Shown one piece after another: positions 49,299 to 57,337 of a stretch of 64,000 nt of DNA (positions are counted from its first letter, which is position 1; each line of letters begins with the position of its first letter). This DNA comes from Gallalistipes aquisgranensis (lineage in GTDB: Bacteria; Bacteroidota; Bacteroidia; Bacteroidales; Rikenellaceae). The stretch spans positions 603,201 through 667,200 of the forward strand of contig NZ_JADCJY010000002.1 in assembly GCF_014982715.1 (NCBI RefSeq), read 5' to 3'. Position numbers and translations under genes: made by a program. The notes under the pieces were generated by a model. That model ran no database searches, was not told where the DNA came from, and saw only the letters and a program-made list of their open reading frames with translations.

Positions 49299-50486
49299 AT
49301 GACAAAACTACTGGTTATCGACCCACAGAGAAGCATCCGCAATACGCTCAAGGAGCGTCTGGAGTATGAAGGTTACCGGGTGGAGACATCCGAAGATTAC
49401 GCGCAGGGCATGGAACTCTGCCGCACCGTACCGTTCGACCTGGTGCTGTGCGACGCGGCCCTTTTCCTGGAGGCGGCGGGGAGTGCCGCTGCGTGCGGTT
49501 CCCGCCGGCAGATTCCCGTCGTCGTCCTCTCCCACGACTCCGACGTCGATACGGTGGTCCGCTGCATGCGGGCCGGGGCGGTCGATTTCATCACGGAGCC
49601 GGTCGACATGAACCGCCTGCTGGCCGCGCTGCGTTCCGCGCTCGAGAGGCTGGAGGGGACCGGGGCCGACGGAGAGGAAGCAAACGGTGTGCCACAGGCG
49701 AAACCGGCTCGCCGGCGCGGTTCGAAAGTGGAGGAGATCATAGGCAACTCCAGACAGATCGTCCACGTCAAGCGGCTGATCGAAAAGGTGGCCCCGTCCG
49801 AGGCGAGGGTGCTCATCACCGGGGCCAACGGTACGGGCAAGGAGCTGGTGGCCCGCTGGCTTCACGAGAAGAGTAACCGGGCCGCGGGGCCCTTCATCGA
49901 GGTGAACTGCGCGGCGATTCCCTCGGAGCTGATCGAAAGCGAACTGTTCGGTCATGAGAAGGGGGCCTTCACCTCGGCGATCAAACAGCGCAAGGGGAAG
50001 TTCGAGCAGGCCAGCGGCGGGACGCTCTTCATGGACGAGATCGGCGACATGAGCCTCTCGGCCCAGGCCAAGGTGCTCCGGGCCCTGCAGGAGAACCGTA
50101 TCAGCCGCGTGGGCAGCGACAAGGACGTGGAGGTGAACGTGCGGGTGGTGGCCGCCACCAACAAGAACCTGCAGGAGGAGATACGCAGGGGGAATTTCCG
50201 CGAGGACCTTTACCACCGGCTGAGCGTGATCGTGATTTCGGTGCCGCCGCTGGTCGACCGGCTGGAGGACATTCCCCTGCTGGTGGAGTATTTCGTGGAC
50301 AAGATATGCGACGAGTACGGCATCTCCCGCAAGGAGGTCGATCCCTCGGCCGTGGAGGAGCTCAAGAAGATGGCCTGGACGGGAAACATCCGCGAATTGC
50401 GCAATGTGATCGAGCGTCTGATCATTCTTAGCGGAAATAGTATAACTTTGGGCGATGTAAAAACCTACGCGCTGGGCGTGATCTGA
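49299..50486 (+). CDS. Sigma-54-type AAA+ activator with degenerate receiver and no HTH
   Basis: The 395-residue protein has an N-terminal receiver-like domain (1-115), an AAA+ sigma-54 interaction domain (145-380) and nothing after it. The receiver keeps the phosphoacceptor position D52 but has P9 in place of the second acidic residue and E100 in place of the conserved lysine, so it may not be phosphorylated normally. The AAA+ part has Walker A GANGTGKE (176-183), GAFTSA (222-227) at the GAFTGA loop and Walker B GGTLFMDE (241-248). The Fis-type DNA-binding helix expected at the C-terminus is absent. It would activate sigma-54 promoters without classical DNA binding, or act through a partner. 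Confidence 0.9.
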   Translation: MTKLLVIDPQRSIRNTLKERLEYEGYRVETSEDYAQGMELCRTVPFDLVLCDAALFLEAAGSAAACGSRRQIPVVVLSHDSDVDTVVRCMRAGAVDFITEPVDMNRLLAALRSALERLEGTGADGEEANGVPQAKPARRRGSKVEEIIGNSRQIVHVKRLIEKVAPSEARVLITGANGTGKELVARWLHEKSNRAAGPFIEVNCAAIPSELIESELFGHEKGAFTSAIKQRKGKFEQASGGTLFMDEIGDMSLSAQAKVLRALQENRISRVGSDKDVEVNVRVVAATNKNLQEEIRRGNFREDLYHRLSVIVISVPPLVDRLEDIPLLVEYFVDKICDEYGISRKEVDPSAVEELKKMAWTGNIRELRNVIERLIILSGNSITLGDVKTYALGVI

Positions 50487-50573
50487 TCCTCCCTGCCGGC
50501 GAAACGGTCCCTGCCGGGTCCGGTCCGCCGCCGGAGGGCAGAGCCTTCCCCGCGCGGAAAAAACGATCCTCAC

Positions 50574-51815
50574 ATGCAGGCAGGCAGGGAAAACAGACCC
50601 CATATCGGAATTTACGGACGCTGCAACGCGGGCAAAAGTTCGCTGCTCAATTTCATCACCGGGGCCGAGACGGCCATCGTCTCGCCCGAGGCGGGCACCA
50701 CGACCGACGTGGTGCGCAAGAGTTACGAGATACTCGGTTTCGCCCCCGTCGTCTGGCTCGACACGGCCGGGGTGGACGACTCTTCGGAGCTGGGACGGCG
50801 GAGGGTGGCCCGCACCTGGGAGAGTCTCCTGCAGGTCGACCTGGCCCTGCTGGTCTTCCGCCGCTGGGGGGAGCCGGAGAAGGAGCTGGTGCGCCGCTTC
50901 GAGCGTCTGGCGCTGCCCTATCTGCTGGTCCGGAACGGTCGGGAGGAGGGTGCATGTGGGTCGGAGGCCCTCGGCACCCCGTCGGCCGGGTGCGGTCCGG
51001 TGCGGGGAAGGATGATTCCGGTGGATGTGTGCGCCCCGGCGGAGGGCGACCGGGATAGGTTGCTGGATGCGGTCCGGGAGGCATTGCCCGAACGGGCCTG
51101 CCGGGTTCCCTCGATGTTCGGGGAGCGGGCGGAGGCCGGCGACCGGGTGGTGCTGGTGTGCCCGATTGACAGCGAGGCTCCGGCCGGCCGGCTGATCCTG
51201 CCGCAGGTGCAGGCGATCCGGGAGCTGCTCGACCGCCGCGCCGTGCCCGTGGTGGTGCAGCCGGACGAACTGGAGGGGTTGTTCGCGGAGGGCGGCGGCC
51301 GTACGGGCGGAGCCCCGTTTCCGCTTTTCGACGCCTCGCGCCGCCCGAAGCTGGTGGTGACCGACAGCCAGGCGTTCGCCCGGGTGCGGGCCGCGGTGCC
51401 GAGGGAGGTGGAGGTCACCTCGTTCAGCATCCTGCTGGCCGCCGCCAAAGGCGATTTCGAAACCTATAAGAAAGGGTTGGAGCGGGTCGACGCGCTGAGA
51501 GAGGGCGACCGGGTGCTGATCGCCGAGAACTGCACGCACCAGGTGAGCTGCGAGGACATCGGCCGGGTGAAGATTCCCCGCTGGCTGGAGGCCCGCGCCG
51601 GCTGCCGGCTGCGTTTCACGTTCGTCTCCGGGCTGGAGCCCTTCCCGGCCGATCTGGCCGGGTATGCGCTGGTGGTGCAGTGCGGGGGATGCATGGTCAC
51701 GCGCAGCCAGGTGCAGGGACGCATCCGCGCGGCCGTGGCCGCCGGGGTTCCCGTCACCAACTACGGGATGCTGATCCGCAAAATCACGCTTCCGGCGGAC
51801 GGGGAGGGGAAATAG
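50574..51815 (+). CDS. hydF: [FeFe]-hydrogenase maturation GTPase HydF
   Basis: The 413-residue protein carries a GTPase domain with P-loop GRCNAGKSS (15-23) and switch SPEAGTTTDVV, DTAGVDD. The C-terminal Fe-S cluster region has CTH in AENCTHQVSCEDIG and CxxC in VVQCGGCMVTRSQV. HydF is the scaffold that carries the two-iron subcluster to the hydrogenase. The usual His just before CGGC is Gln here. hydE and hydG are not in the window. The gene follows the sigma-54 activator by 87 bp, same orientation, so joint transcription is possible. Confidence 0.95.
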   Translation: MQAGRENRPHIGIYGRCNAGKSSLLNFITGAETAIVSPEAGTTTDVVRKSYEILGFAPVVWLDTAGVDDSSELGRRRVARTWESLLQVDLALLVFRRWGEPEKELVRRFERLALPYLLVRNGREEGACGSEALGTPSAGCGPVRGRMIPVDVCAPAEGDRDRLLDAVREALPERACRVPSMFGERAEAGDRVVLVCPIDSEAPAGRLILPQVQAIRELLDRRAVPVVVQPDELEGLFAEGGGRTGGAPFPLFDASRRPKLVVTDSQAFARVRAAVPREVEVTSFSILLAAAKGDFETYKKGLERVDALREGDRVLIAENCTHQVSCEDIGRVKIPRWLEARAGCRLRFTFVSGLEPFPADLAGYALVVQCGGCMVTRSQVQGRIRAAVAAGVPVTNYGMLIRKITLPADGEGK

Positions 51816-51835
51816 TCCGGAGGAGGCGCTCCCGC

Positions 51836-51867
51836 TTGCGGAAATCGGACATTTTTTGCTATCTTCG
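51836..51867 (+). promoter_or_regulatory. Candidate murA promoter
   Basis: TTG at 51836-51838, 21 bp, then TATCTTCG at 51860-51867 (one mismatch to TAnnTTTG), 26 bp before the murA ATG. Upstream coding of hydF ends at 51815. Confidence 0.5.
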
Positions 51868-51893
51868 AATCGGATTTAATACAAACCGGTCGT

Positions 51894-53201
51894 ATGGCAA
51901 CATTCGAAGTATGCGGAGGCCGCCCGCTCAGCGGCGAAATCACCCCCCAGGGGGCCAAGAACGAGGCGTTGCAGATTCTCTGCGCTACGCTGCTCACACC
52001 CGAAAAGGTCACGGTGCGCAACGTGCCGGCCATCGTGGACGTGTTGCAGCTCATCGAACTGCTCCGGTGCATGGGCGTCGAGGTGGAAAAGCTCGACGAA
52101 AGCACCTACACGTTCCGGGCGCGGAACATCGATATGGAGTATCTCAAAAGCGAAGACTACCGCCGGCGCGGGGCCCGGCTCCGCGGATCGGTCATGGTGG
52201 TCGGTCCGCTGCTCGCCCGTTTCGGGATCGGTTACCTGCCCAAGCCGGGCGGCGACAAGATCGGCCGGCGGAGGCTGGACACCCATTTCATCGGGTTCCG
52301 GAAGCTGGGGGCCACGCTCGATTTCGACCGGGGGGAGAACTTTTTCGCCGTGGAGGGCCGGCACCTCAGGGGGTGTTACATGCTGCTCGACGAGGCGTCG
52401 GTGACGGGCACGGCCAACATCATCATGGCCGCCGTGCTGGCCGAGGGAACGACCACGATCTACAATGCCGCCTGCGAGCCCTATATCCAGCAGCTCTGCC
52501 GCATGCTCAACCGCATGGGCGCCCGCATTTCGGGCTGCGCCTCCAACCTGCTCACCATCGAGGGGGTGAAGGAGCTGCACGGCACCGACCACACGCTGCT
52601 GCCCGACATGATCGAGGTGGGCAGTTTCATCGGGATGGCCGCCATCACCCGCTCCGAAATCACGATCCGGAACGTCTCGTTCGACAATCTGGGGATCATT
52701 CCCGCCCAGTTCGCCCGCATGGGTATCCGTTTCGAACAGCGGGGCGACGACATTTTCGTCCCGAAGCAGGAGCATTACGAGATCGAAAGTTTCCTGGACG
52801 GTTCGATCATGAAGATCGACGACGCGCCCTGGCCGGGCCTGACGCCCGACCTGCTGTCGGTCTTCCTCGTGGTGGCCACGCAGGCCAAAGGGGCCGTGCT
52901 GATCCACCAGAAGATGTTCGAGAGCCGTCTGTTCTTCGTGGACAAGCTGATCGACATGGGGGCGCAGATCATCCTGTGCGACCCGCACCGGGCCACGGTG
53001 ATCGGCCACGACCACCGGCTGAGGCTCCGGGCCACCAAAATGTCTTCGCCCGATATCCGGGCCGGGGTGGCGCTGCTCATCGCCGCCCTGTCGGCCGACG
53101 GGGTGAGCGTCATCCAGAATGTGGAGCAGATCGACCGCGGATACCAGAATATAGACGGCCGTCTCAATGCGCTGGGAGCTTCGATCCGTCGCGTGGAATA
53201 G
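51894..53201 (+). CDS. murA: UDP-N-acetylglucosamine 1-carboxyvinyltransferase
   Basis: The 435-residue enzyme starts peptidoglycan synthesis by adding enolpyruvyl from PEP to UDP-GlcNAc. It has the family start GGRPLSGEITPQGAKNEALQ, RRRGARLRGSVMVVGPLLAR, PGGDKIGRRRLDTHFIGFRK, and YNAACEPYIQQLCRMLNRMG. The usual active-site Cys loop lies between LRGSVMVVGPLLARFG and IGRRRLD; in this sequence no Cys is evident there, as in fosfomycin-insensitive types with Asp. The gene ends at a strong terminator. Confidence 0.95.
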   Translation: MATFEVCGGRPLSGEITPQGAKNEALQILCATLLTPEKVTVRNVPAIVDVLQLIELLRCMGVEVEKLDESTYTFRARNIDMEYLKSEDYRRRGARLRGSVMVVGPLLARFGIGYLPKPGGDKIGRRRLDTHFIGFRKLGATLDFDRGENFFAVEGRHLRGCYMLLDEASVTGTANIIMAAVLAEGTTTIYNAACEPYIQQLCRMLNRMGARISGCASNLLTIEGVKELHGTDHTLLPDMIEVGSFIGMAAITRSEITIRNVSFDNLGIIPAQFARMGIRFEQRGDDIFVPKQEHYEIESFLDGSIMKIDDAPWPGLTPDLLSVFLVVATQAKGAVLIHQKMFESRLFFVDKLIDMGAQIILCDPHRATVIGHDHRLRLRATKMSSPDIRAGVALLIAALSADGVSVIQNVEQIDRGYQNIDGRLNALGASIRRVE

Positions 53202-53221
53202 TTCCGGCTCATTCATATATG

Positions 53222-53254
53222 AACGGGGGCGTCCGATTTGCGGACGCCCCCGTT
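53222..53254 (+). terminator. murA terminator
   Basis: 14-bp arms AACGGGGGCGTCCG (53222-53235) and CGGACGCCCCCGTT (53241-53254) with a five-base loop, then TTCGTTTCG. It also stands between convergent genes. Confidence 0.85.
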
Positions 53255-53316
53255 TCGTTTCGGTCGTGGCGGTTCCGGAAGGGGGTGGGCCCCGTCTCTC
53301 CGGTGTATGCCCGGAA

Positions 53317-54294
53317 TTACCGGAATTTGAGCCCCTTGACGGTGAACTGGTGGTCGGGCTCGGTCTTGTAGGTGTTCGTGTAGGGGGAGTAGCTCTGCAC
53401 GGAGACGGTGCCCGCGGCGGTGTCCACGCTTACGATCCGCAGGAAGCCGTCGCCGCCGTTTTTCGAGCCGTTCACTCCGCGCTGGTAGTTGGAGAGTATC
53501 TGGCACACCCGGTTGCCTCCGGCCCCTTCGCTGACCAGCAGGCCCGTGCCGTCGTTGAGGACGTGGCCGCTGAATACGAACACGATGTTCGGATATTTGG
53601 CGATCAGTTTTTGCCACATCTGCTCTCCGTTGTTCGCCGCTTCGCCGCCGGTCGCGTTCTTGCCGGCTCCGTAGTGCTGGGGCAGCCAGCGGTGTCCTTT
53701 CTGCATGCGGGTGTCGTCGGAGTAGAGGTAGGCGTGCGTGTCGATGATGACGTTCTTGTCCGGATGGCTGCGGATCACCTCCCCGGCCCACTCCAGCACC
53801 TTGTCGCGGGGGCCGAACTCCAGCGAGAGGACGAGCCAGTCGGTGCGTCCGGCCCGGAACGTGTGCCAGACGTTCTCCATCTTCCCCGGTTCGAACGCCC
53901 CGCCGAAGTGCTTGTCCAGGCTGTATTTCTCGTAGGGGAAGTAACGGTTAAAGAGCCGGGAGTCGCGGGTGCCGGTCCGGCCCTTCTCCCCGAGGTCGTG
54001 GTTGCCCACGGTCAGTACGTAGGGTACTTTGCCGTCCAGCCGGTTCATGGCTGCGGCGGCCACCTCCCACTGTTTTTCGCTGTTGTTGTTGGTGATGTCG
54101 CCCAGATGCAGGACGAAGGCGATCTCCTTGCGGTGCTCGGCAAGCCAGCGGGTCTGGGCGTGGAAAATCTCCGGATAGTCGCACGCATAGGTCTGCGTGT
54201 CGGGCAGGAGCGCCATTTTGAAACTTTTCTGGGTCGAGCAGGAGACGGCCAGCAGGGTCATGCATGCGAGGGCGGTTCGGGAAAGCAGTCTCAT
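53317..54294 (-). CDS. Metallophosphoesterase lipoprotein (calcineurin-like)
   Basis: The 325-residue protein has a lipobox AVSC in MRLLSRTALACMTLLAVSCS. Metal-binding motifs of calcineurin-like phosphoesterases appear in order: LLPDTQTY, HLGDITNN, VGNHDLGE, IIDTHAYL, FSGHVLNDG. It is thus an extracytoplasmic phosphatase or phosphodiesterase of unknown substrate. It is the second gene after the nitroreductase gene (24-bp gap). Confidence 0.9.
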   Translation of the reverse strand: MRLLSRTALACMTLLAVSCSTQKSFKMALLPDTQTYACDYPEIFHAQTRWLAEHRKEIAFVLHLGDITNNNSEKQWEVAAAAMNRLDGKVPYVLTVGNHDLGEKGRTGTRDSRLFNRYFPYEKYSLDKHFGGAFEPGKMENVWHTFRAGRTDWLVLSLEFGPRDKVLEWAGEVIRSHPDKNVIIDTHAYLYSDDTRMQKGHRWLPQHYGAGKNATGGEAANNGEQMWQKLIAKYPNIVFVFSGHVLNDGTGLLVSEGAGGNRVCQILSNYQRGVNGSKNGGDGFLRIVSVDTAAGTVSVQSYSPYTNTYKTEPDHQFTVKGLKFR

Positions 54295-54318
54295 ACGATG
54301 CGGATTTTTATTATGGAT

Positions 54319-54846
54319 TTATTTATAGACGATCTTGTCCGAGTCGTCCCTCTCGCGGTGGGGGCGGGGCGGTTCGGCCGGGTAGCCGAGCGCCACCACG
54401 CAGAGGATGCCGAGGGGCTCGGGCACCTCCAGCAGGCGGGCCAGATACTCTTCGGCCTGCTCCCCTTCGGGGACGTCGTGAAGCCGGGGCCGTCCGTGGA
54501 CGTGGACCCAGCAGGAGCCCAGCCCCTGCGCCTCGGCCGAGAGCTGGAGCAGGGTCGCCGAGATGGCGCAGTTCTCCCGCCACAGGTCGGTGGCCTGCGT
54601 GTCGCCCAGCACGACGACGGCCTGTTTCGCTCCCCGGACGAAGGAGGAGCCGAAATCGCGCATCTCCGAGATGCGCTCCAGGGTCTCCGGATCGCCGACC
54701 ACCATGAAGCGCGTGGAACGGACGTTCTTCGACGAGGGAGCCGTGAGGGCGTCGTCGAGAATCGTGCGGAGGGTTTCGGGCGGAATCGGAGCATCGGTGA
54801 ATTTCCGGCAGCTGCGCCGGTGTCTGACCAGTTCGGAGAATGTCAT
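54319..54846 (-). CDS. Nitroreductase-family FMN protein
   Basis: A 175-residue protein with the nitroreductase start RHRRSCRKFTDAPIPPETLR (Arg residues that contact FMN phosphate), the ALTAPSSKNVRSTRFMVV block, and GLGSCWVHVHGR near the C-terminus. Such enzymes reduce nitro or quinone groups with NAD(P)H. The substrate cannot be deduced. It is transcribed with the phosphoesterase gene. A TAAAAGTA near 54867 is a weak minus-strand -7 candidate. Confidence 0.92.
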   Translation of the reverse strand: MTFSELVRHRRSCRKFTDAPIPPETLRTILDDALTAPSSKNVRSTRFMVVGDPETLERISEMRDFGSSFVRGAKQAVVVLGDTQATDLWRENCAISATLLQLSAEAQGLGSCWVHVHGRPRLHDVPEGEQAEEYLARLLEVPEPLGILCVVALGYPAEPPRPHRERDDSDKIVYK

Positions 54847-54950
54847 GTCGAATGAGTTTTATACGGTAAAAGTACGAAAATAATTTCAAATTTCGTACCT
54901 TTAGCCGCAGGAAGCCCGCCGGCAAGGGCGGGTCCGAACAGATACGAGAT

Positions 54951-55853
54951 ATGGAACAGAAACCGACCGTAGCCCTGATCTACGATTTCGACGGGACGCT
55001 CTCCGCAGGGAACATGCAGGAGTACGACTTCATTCCCGCCGTGGGCAAGAGCAACAAGGAGTTCTGGCTGGAGAGCAACGAGACGGCCCGCCTGCAGGAT
55101 GCCGATCCGATCCTGGCCTACATGTTCAAGATGATCCACGAGGCCAAGGCGAAAGGGCTTTCGCTGCGCAAGGAGGCTTTCCGCGCCTCGGGTGCCAAGA
55201 TCACACTCTACAAGGGCGTGAGGGAGTGGTTTTCCCGGATCAACCGGTACGCCGCCGAGCGGGGAATCAACATGCAGCACTACATCAACTCGTCGGGCCT
55301 CAAGGAGATGATCGAAGGGACCTCCATCGCCCACGAGTTCCGGAAGATATACGCCTGCTCGTTCCTCTACGACGTGGACGGGGTGGCCTACTGGCCTGCC
55401 GTGGCGGTGAACTACACCAACAAGACCCAGTTCATCTTCAAGATCAACAAGGGGGTGGAGTCGGTCTACGACAGTCACGAGGTGAACCGCTTCATCGAGG
55501 AGGAGAAGCGGCCCGTGCCCTTCGGCCGCATGATCTACATCGGCGACGGAACGACCGACATCCCCTGCATGAAGCTGGTCAAGCAGCAGGGCGGCCACTC
55601 GATCGCCGTCTACAATCCCTGTTCGGGCGACAAGCGCTTTGCCATGGAGGGGCTGATCCGCGACAACCGGGTGAGCTACGTCTGTCCGGCGGACTACTCG
55701 CCGGGCAGTCCGATCGACACCCTCGTGAAGACCATCATAGACAAAATCGAGGCCGACCTGCGGCTCAGCCGTCTGGTCACGCAGCCCGATGCGCCGGAAA
55801 GTTCCTGCGGCGGGGGTGTGACGCCGATGGCCGGTCCCGGTACGCTTTTTTAA
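54951..55853 (+). CDS. HAD-superfamily phosphatase
   Basis: The 300-residue HAD protein has motif I LIYDFDGTLS at residues about 9-18 with the nucleophile Asp, and motif IV YIGDGTTDIPCMK. A helical cap lies between. The C-terminal 30 residues are Gly/Pro/Ser-rich. The fold recalls phosphoserine phosphatase, but serB-type specificity residues cannot be confirmed. It is the first gene of the HAD-rdgB-recO operon (9- and 10-bp gaps). TACCTTTA at 54896-54903 is a near-consensus -7 box. Confidence 0.88.
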   Translation: MEQKPTVALIYDFDGTLSAGNMQEYDFIPAVGKSNKEFWLESNETARLQDADPILAYMFKMIHEAKAKGLSLRKEAFRASGAKITLYKGVREWFSRINRYAAERGINMQHYINSSGLKEMIEGTSIAHEFRKIYACSFLYDVDGVAYWPAVAVNYTNKTQFIFKINKGVESVYDSHEVNRFIEEEKRPVPFGRMIYIGDGTTDIPCMKLVKQQGGHSIAVYNPCSGDKRFAMEGLIRDNRVSYVCPADYSPGSPIDTLVKTIIDKIEADLRLSRLVTQPDAPESSCGGGVTPMAGPGTLF

Positions 55854-55862
55854 CCCACGGAC

Positions 55863-56453
55863 ATGAAGATCATTTTTGCGACCAATAACGCCCACAAACT
55901 CTCCGAAGTGCAGGAGATGCTGGGGGAGCGGTTCCGGCTGGTCACTCCGCGCGAGTGCGGGGTGACGGAGGAGATTCCGGAAGAGGAGCCTACGCTGGAG
56001 GGCAATGCGCTCGAAAAGGCGCGCTACCTGTACCGGAGGACGGGGGCGGACTGTTTCGCCGACGACACCGGACTGGAAGTGGATGCGCTCGGGGGGGCTC
56101 CCGGCGTCCGCTCTGCCCGTTATGCCCCGGGCGAAGGGCACGATTTCGCCGCCAATACGGCGTTTCTGCTGAAAAACATGGAACAGGTGCCGGACGGGGA
56201 GCGTACGGCGCGGTTCCGCACGGTGATCGCCCTGATTCTCGGTGGACGGGAGTACCTGTTCGAGGGAGAGGTGCGGGGCGTCATCCTGCGGGCTCCCGAC
56301 GGGGAGGGGGGATTCGGCTACGATCCGGTGTTTCTGCCCGACGGCTGCGACCGTACCTTTGCCCGGATGGACACGCATGCCAAGAATGCGATCAGCCACC
56401 GGGGACGGGCCGTGGCCCGTCTGGCGGCTTTTCTGAAGGAGCGTTTCGCATAG
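55863..56453 (+). CDS. rdgB: XTP/dITP diphosphatase (RdgB/HAM1)
   Basis: The 196-residue enzyme removes non-canonical purine nucleoside triphosphates such as ITP and XTP. Motifs: IIFATNNAHKLSEVQEML at the N-terminus, EGNALEKARYLY, ADDTGLEVDALGGAPGVRSA (metal-binding Asp), GGFGYDPVFLP and HAKNAISHRGRAVARL. Start and length are standard. It lies between the HAD gene and recO, all tightly spaced. Confidence 0.96.
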   Translation: MKIIFATNNAHKLSEVQEMLGERFRLVTPRECGVTEEIPEEEPTLEGNALEKARYLYRRTGADCFADDTGLEVDALGGAPGVRSARYAPGEGHDFAANTAFLLKNMEQVPDGERTARFRTVIALILGGREYLFEGEVRGVILRAPDGEGGFGYDPVFLPDGCDRTFARMDTHAKNAISHRGRAVARLAAFLKERFA

Positions 56454-56463
56454 GGAGGGCCGG

Positions 56464-57189
56464 ATGAAGAGTTACAAGGCCCGCGGGGTCGTGCTCCATA
56501 CCGTGAAGTACGGCGACAGTTCGCTGGTGGTCTATCTGCTGACCGATCTGCTGGGGCGCCAGAACTATCTGGTGCAGGGCGTCCGCAGCGTGAGGGGCAA
56601 GGGCAACAAGGGCGCCTTTTTCCAGCCGATGTTCCTCGTGGAGTTCGAGGGGCTGGAGCCGCCCCGCGGGCAGATGCACCGCATGAAGGAGGTGCGTATG
56701 CCGGTGCCGCTGTCGTCGCTTCCGTTCGATGTCCGCAAGAGCACCATCTCTCTCTTTATGGCCGAGGTGCTCTACCGTCTGATCCGGGAGGTGGAGCCCA
56801 ACAGTTCCCTGTTCGATTTCGTCGCGGGGGCGGTGGTGGCGCTCGACTCCCTGGAGGAGGGAGTGTCCAATTTCCACCTCTGGTTTCTGGTGCGTCTGAG
56901 CGCCTTCCTGGGATTCTATCCCGGCAACGAATACCTGCCGGGCGGCTGGTTCGACATCCGCGAGGGGCTGTTCAGCCCCGTGATGCCCCAGCACCGGCTG
57001 ATGCTTTCGCCCGAACATGCGGAGATACTCCACCGGATGATGACCTGCGACGTGAAGGAGCTGGGCGATGTCCGTCTGGCGCGGGGACAGCGTTCGGATT
57101 TCCTGAACGCCATGCTCACCTATTTCGGCTACCATCTCGATTCGATCCACCGCGTGCAGTCGATCCCGATCCTGCGGGACGTCTTCTGA
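56464..57189 (+). CDS. recO: DNA repair protein RecO
   Basis: The 241-residue protein helps load RecA at gaps in the RecFOR pathway. It has the N-terminal OB-fold start KARGVVLHTVKYGDSSLVVY, then LVQGVRSVRGKGNKGAFFQP, and the helical C-terminal part with FHLWFLVRLSAFLGFYPG. The zinc cysteines found in some RecO proteins are absent. Last gene of the operon, ending 70 bp before a bidirectional terminator. Confidence 0.93.
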   Translation: MKSYKARGVVLHTVKYGDSSLVVYLLTDLLGRQNYLVQGVRSVRGKGNKGAFFQPMFLVEFEGLEPPRGQMHRMKEVRMPVPLSSLPFDVRKSTISLFMAEVLYRLIREVEPNSSLFDFVAGAVVALDSLEEGVSNFHLWFLVRLSAFLGFYPGNEYLPGGWFDIREGLFSPVMPQHRLMLSPEHAEILHRMMTCDVKELGDVRLARGQRSDFLNAMLTYFGYHLDSIHRVQSIPILRDVF

Positions 57190-57259
57190 TTCTGCGGGCG
57201 GTTGCTGTCTCTGGTCCCGCCTCCTTGTCCGGCGGGGATCTTTCCTACGGTCCGTTTCC

Positions 57260-57306
57260 GGAAAAAAAGCCCCGGCCGCGGGATGGTACGGTCGGGGCTT
57301 TTTTCC
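57260..57306. terminator. Bidirectional terminator between recO and the FadL-like gene
   Basis: An A-tract, GCCCCGGCCG (57269-57278), loop, CGGTCGGGGC (57289-57298), T-tract form a stem continuing into the A/T runs. It serves both convergent genes. Confidence 0.88.
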
Positions 57307-57337
57307 GGGGTTCCGGTTCTTGGAAGCGGCGTTCCCG

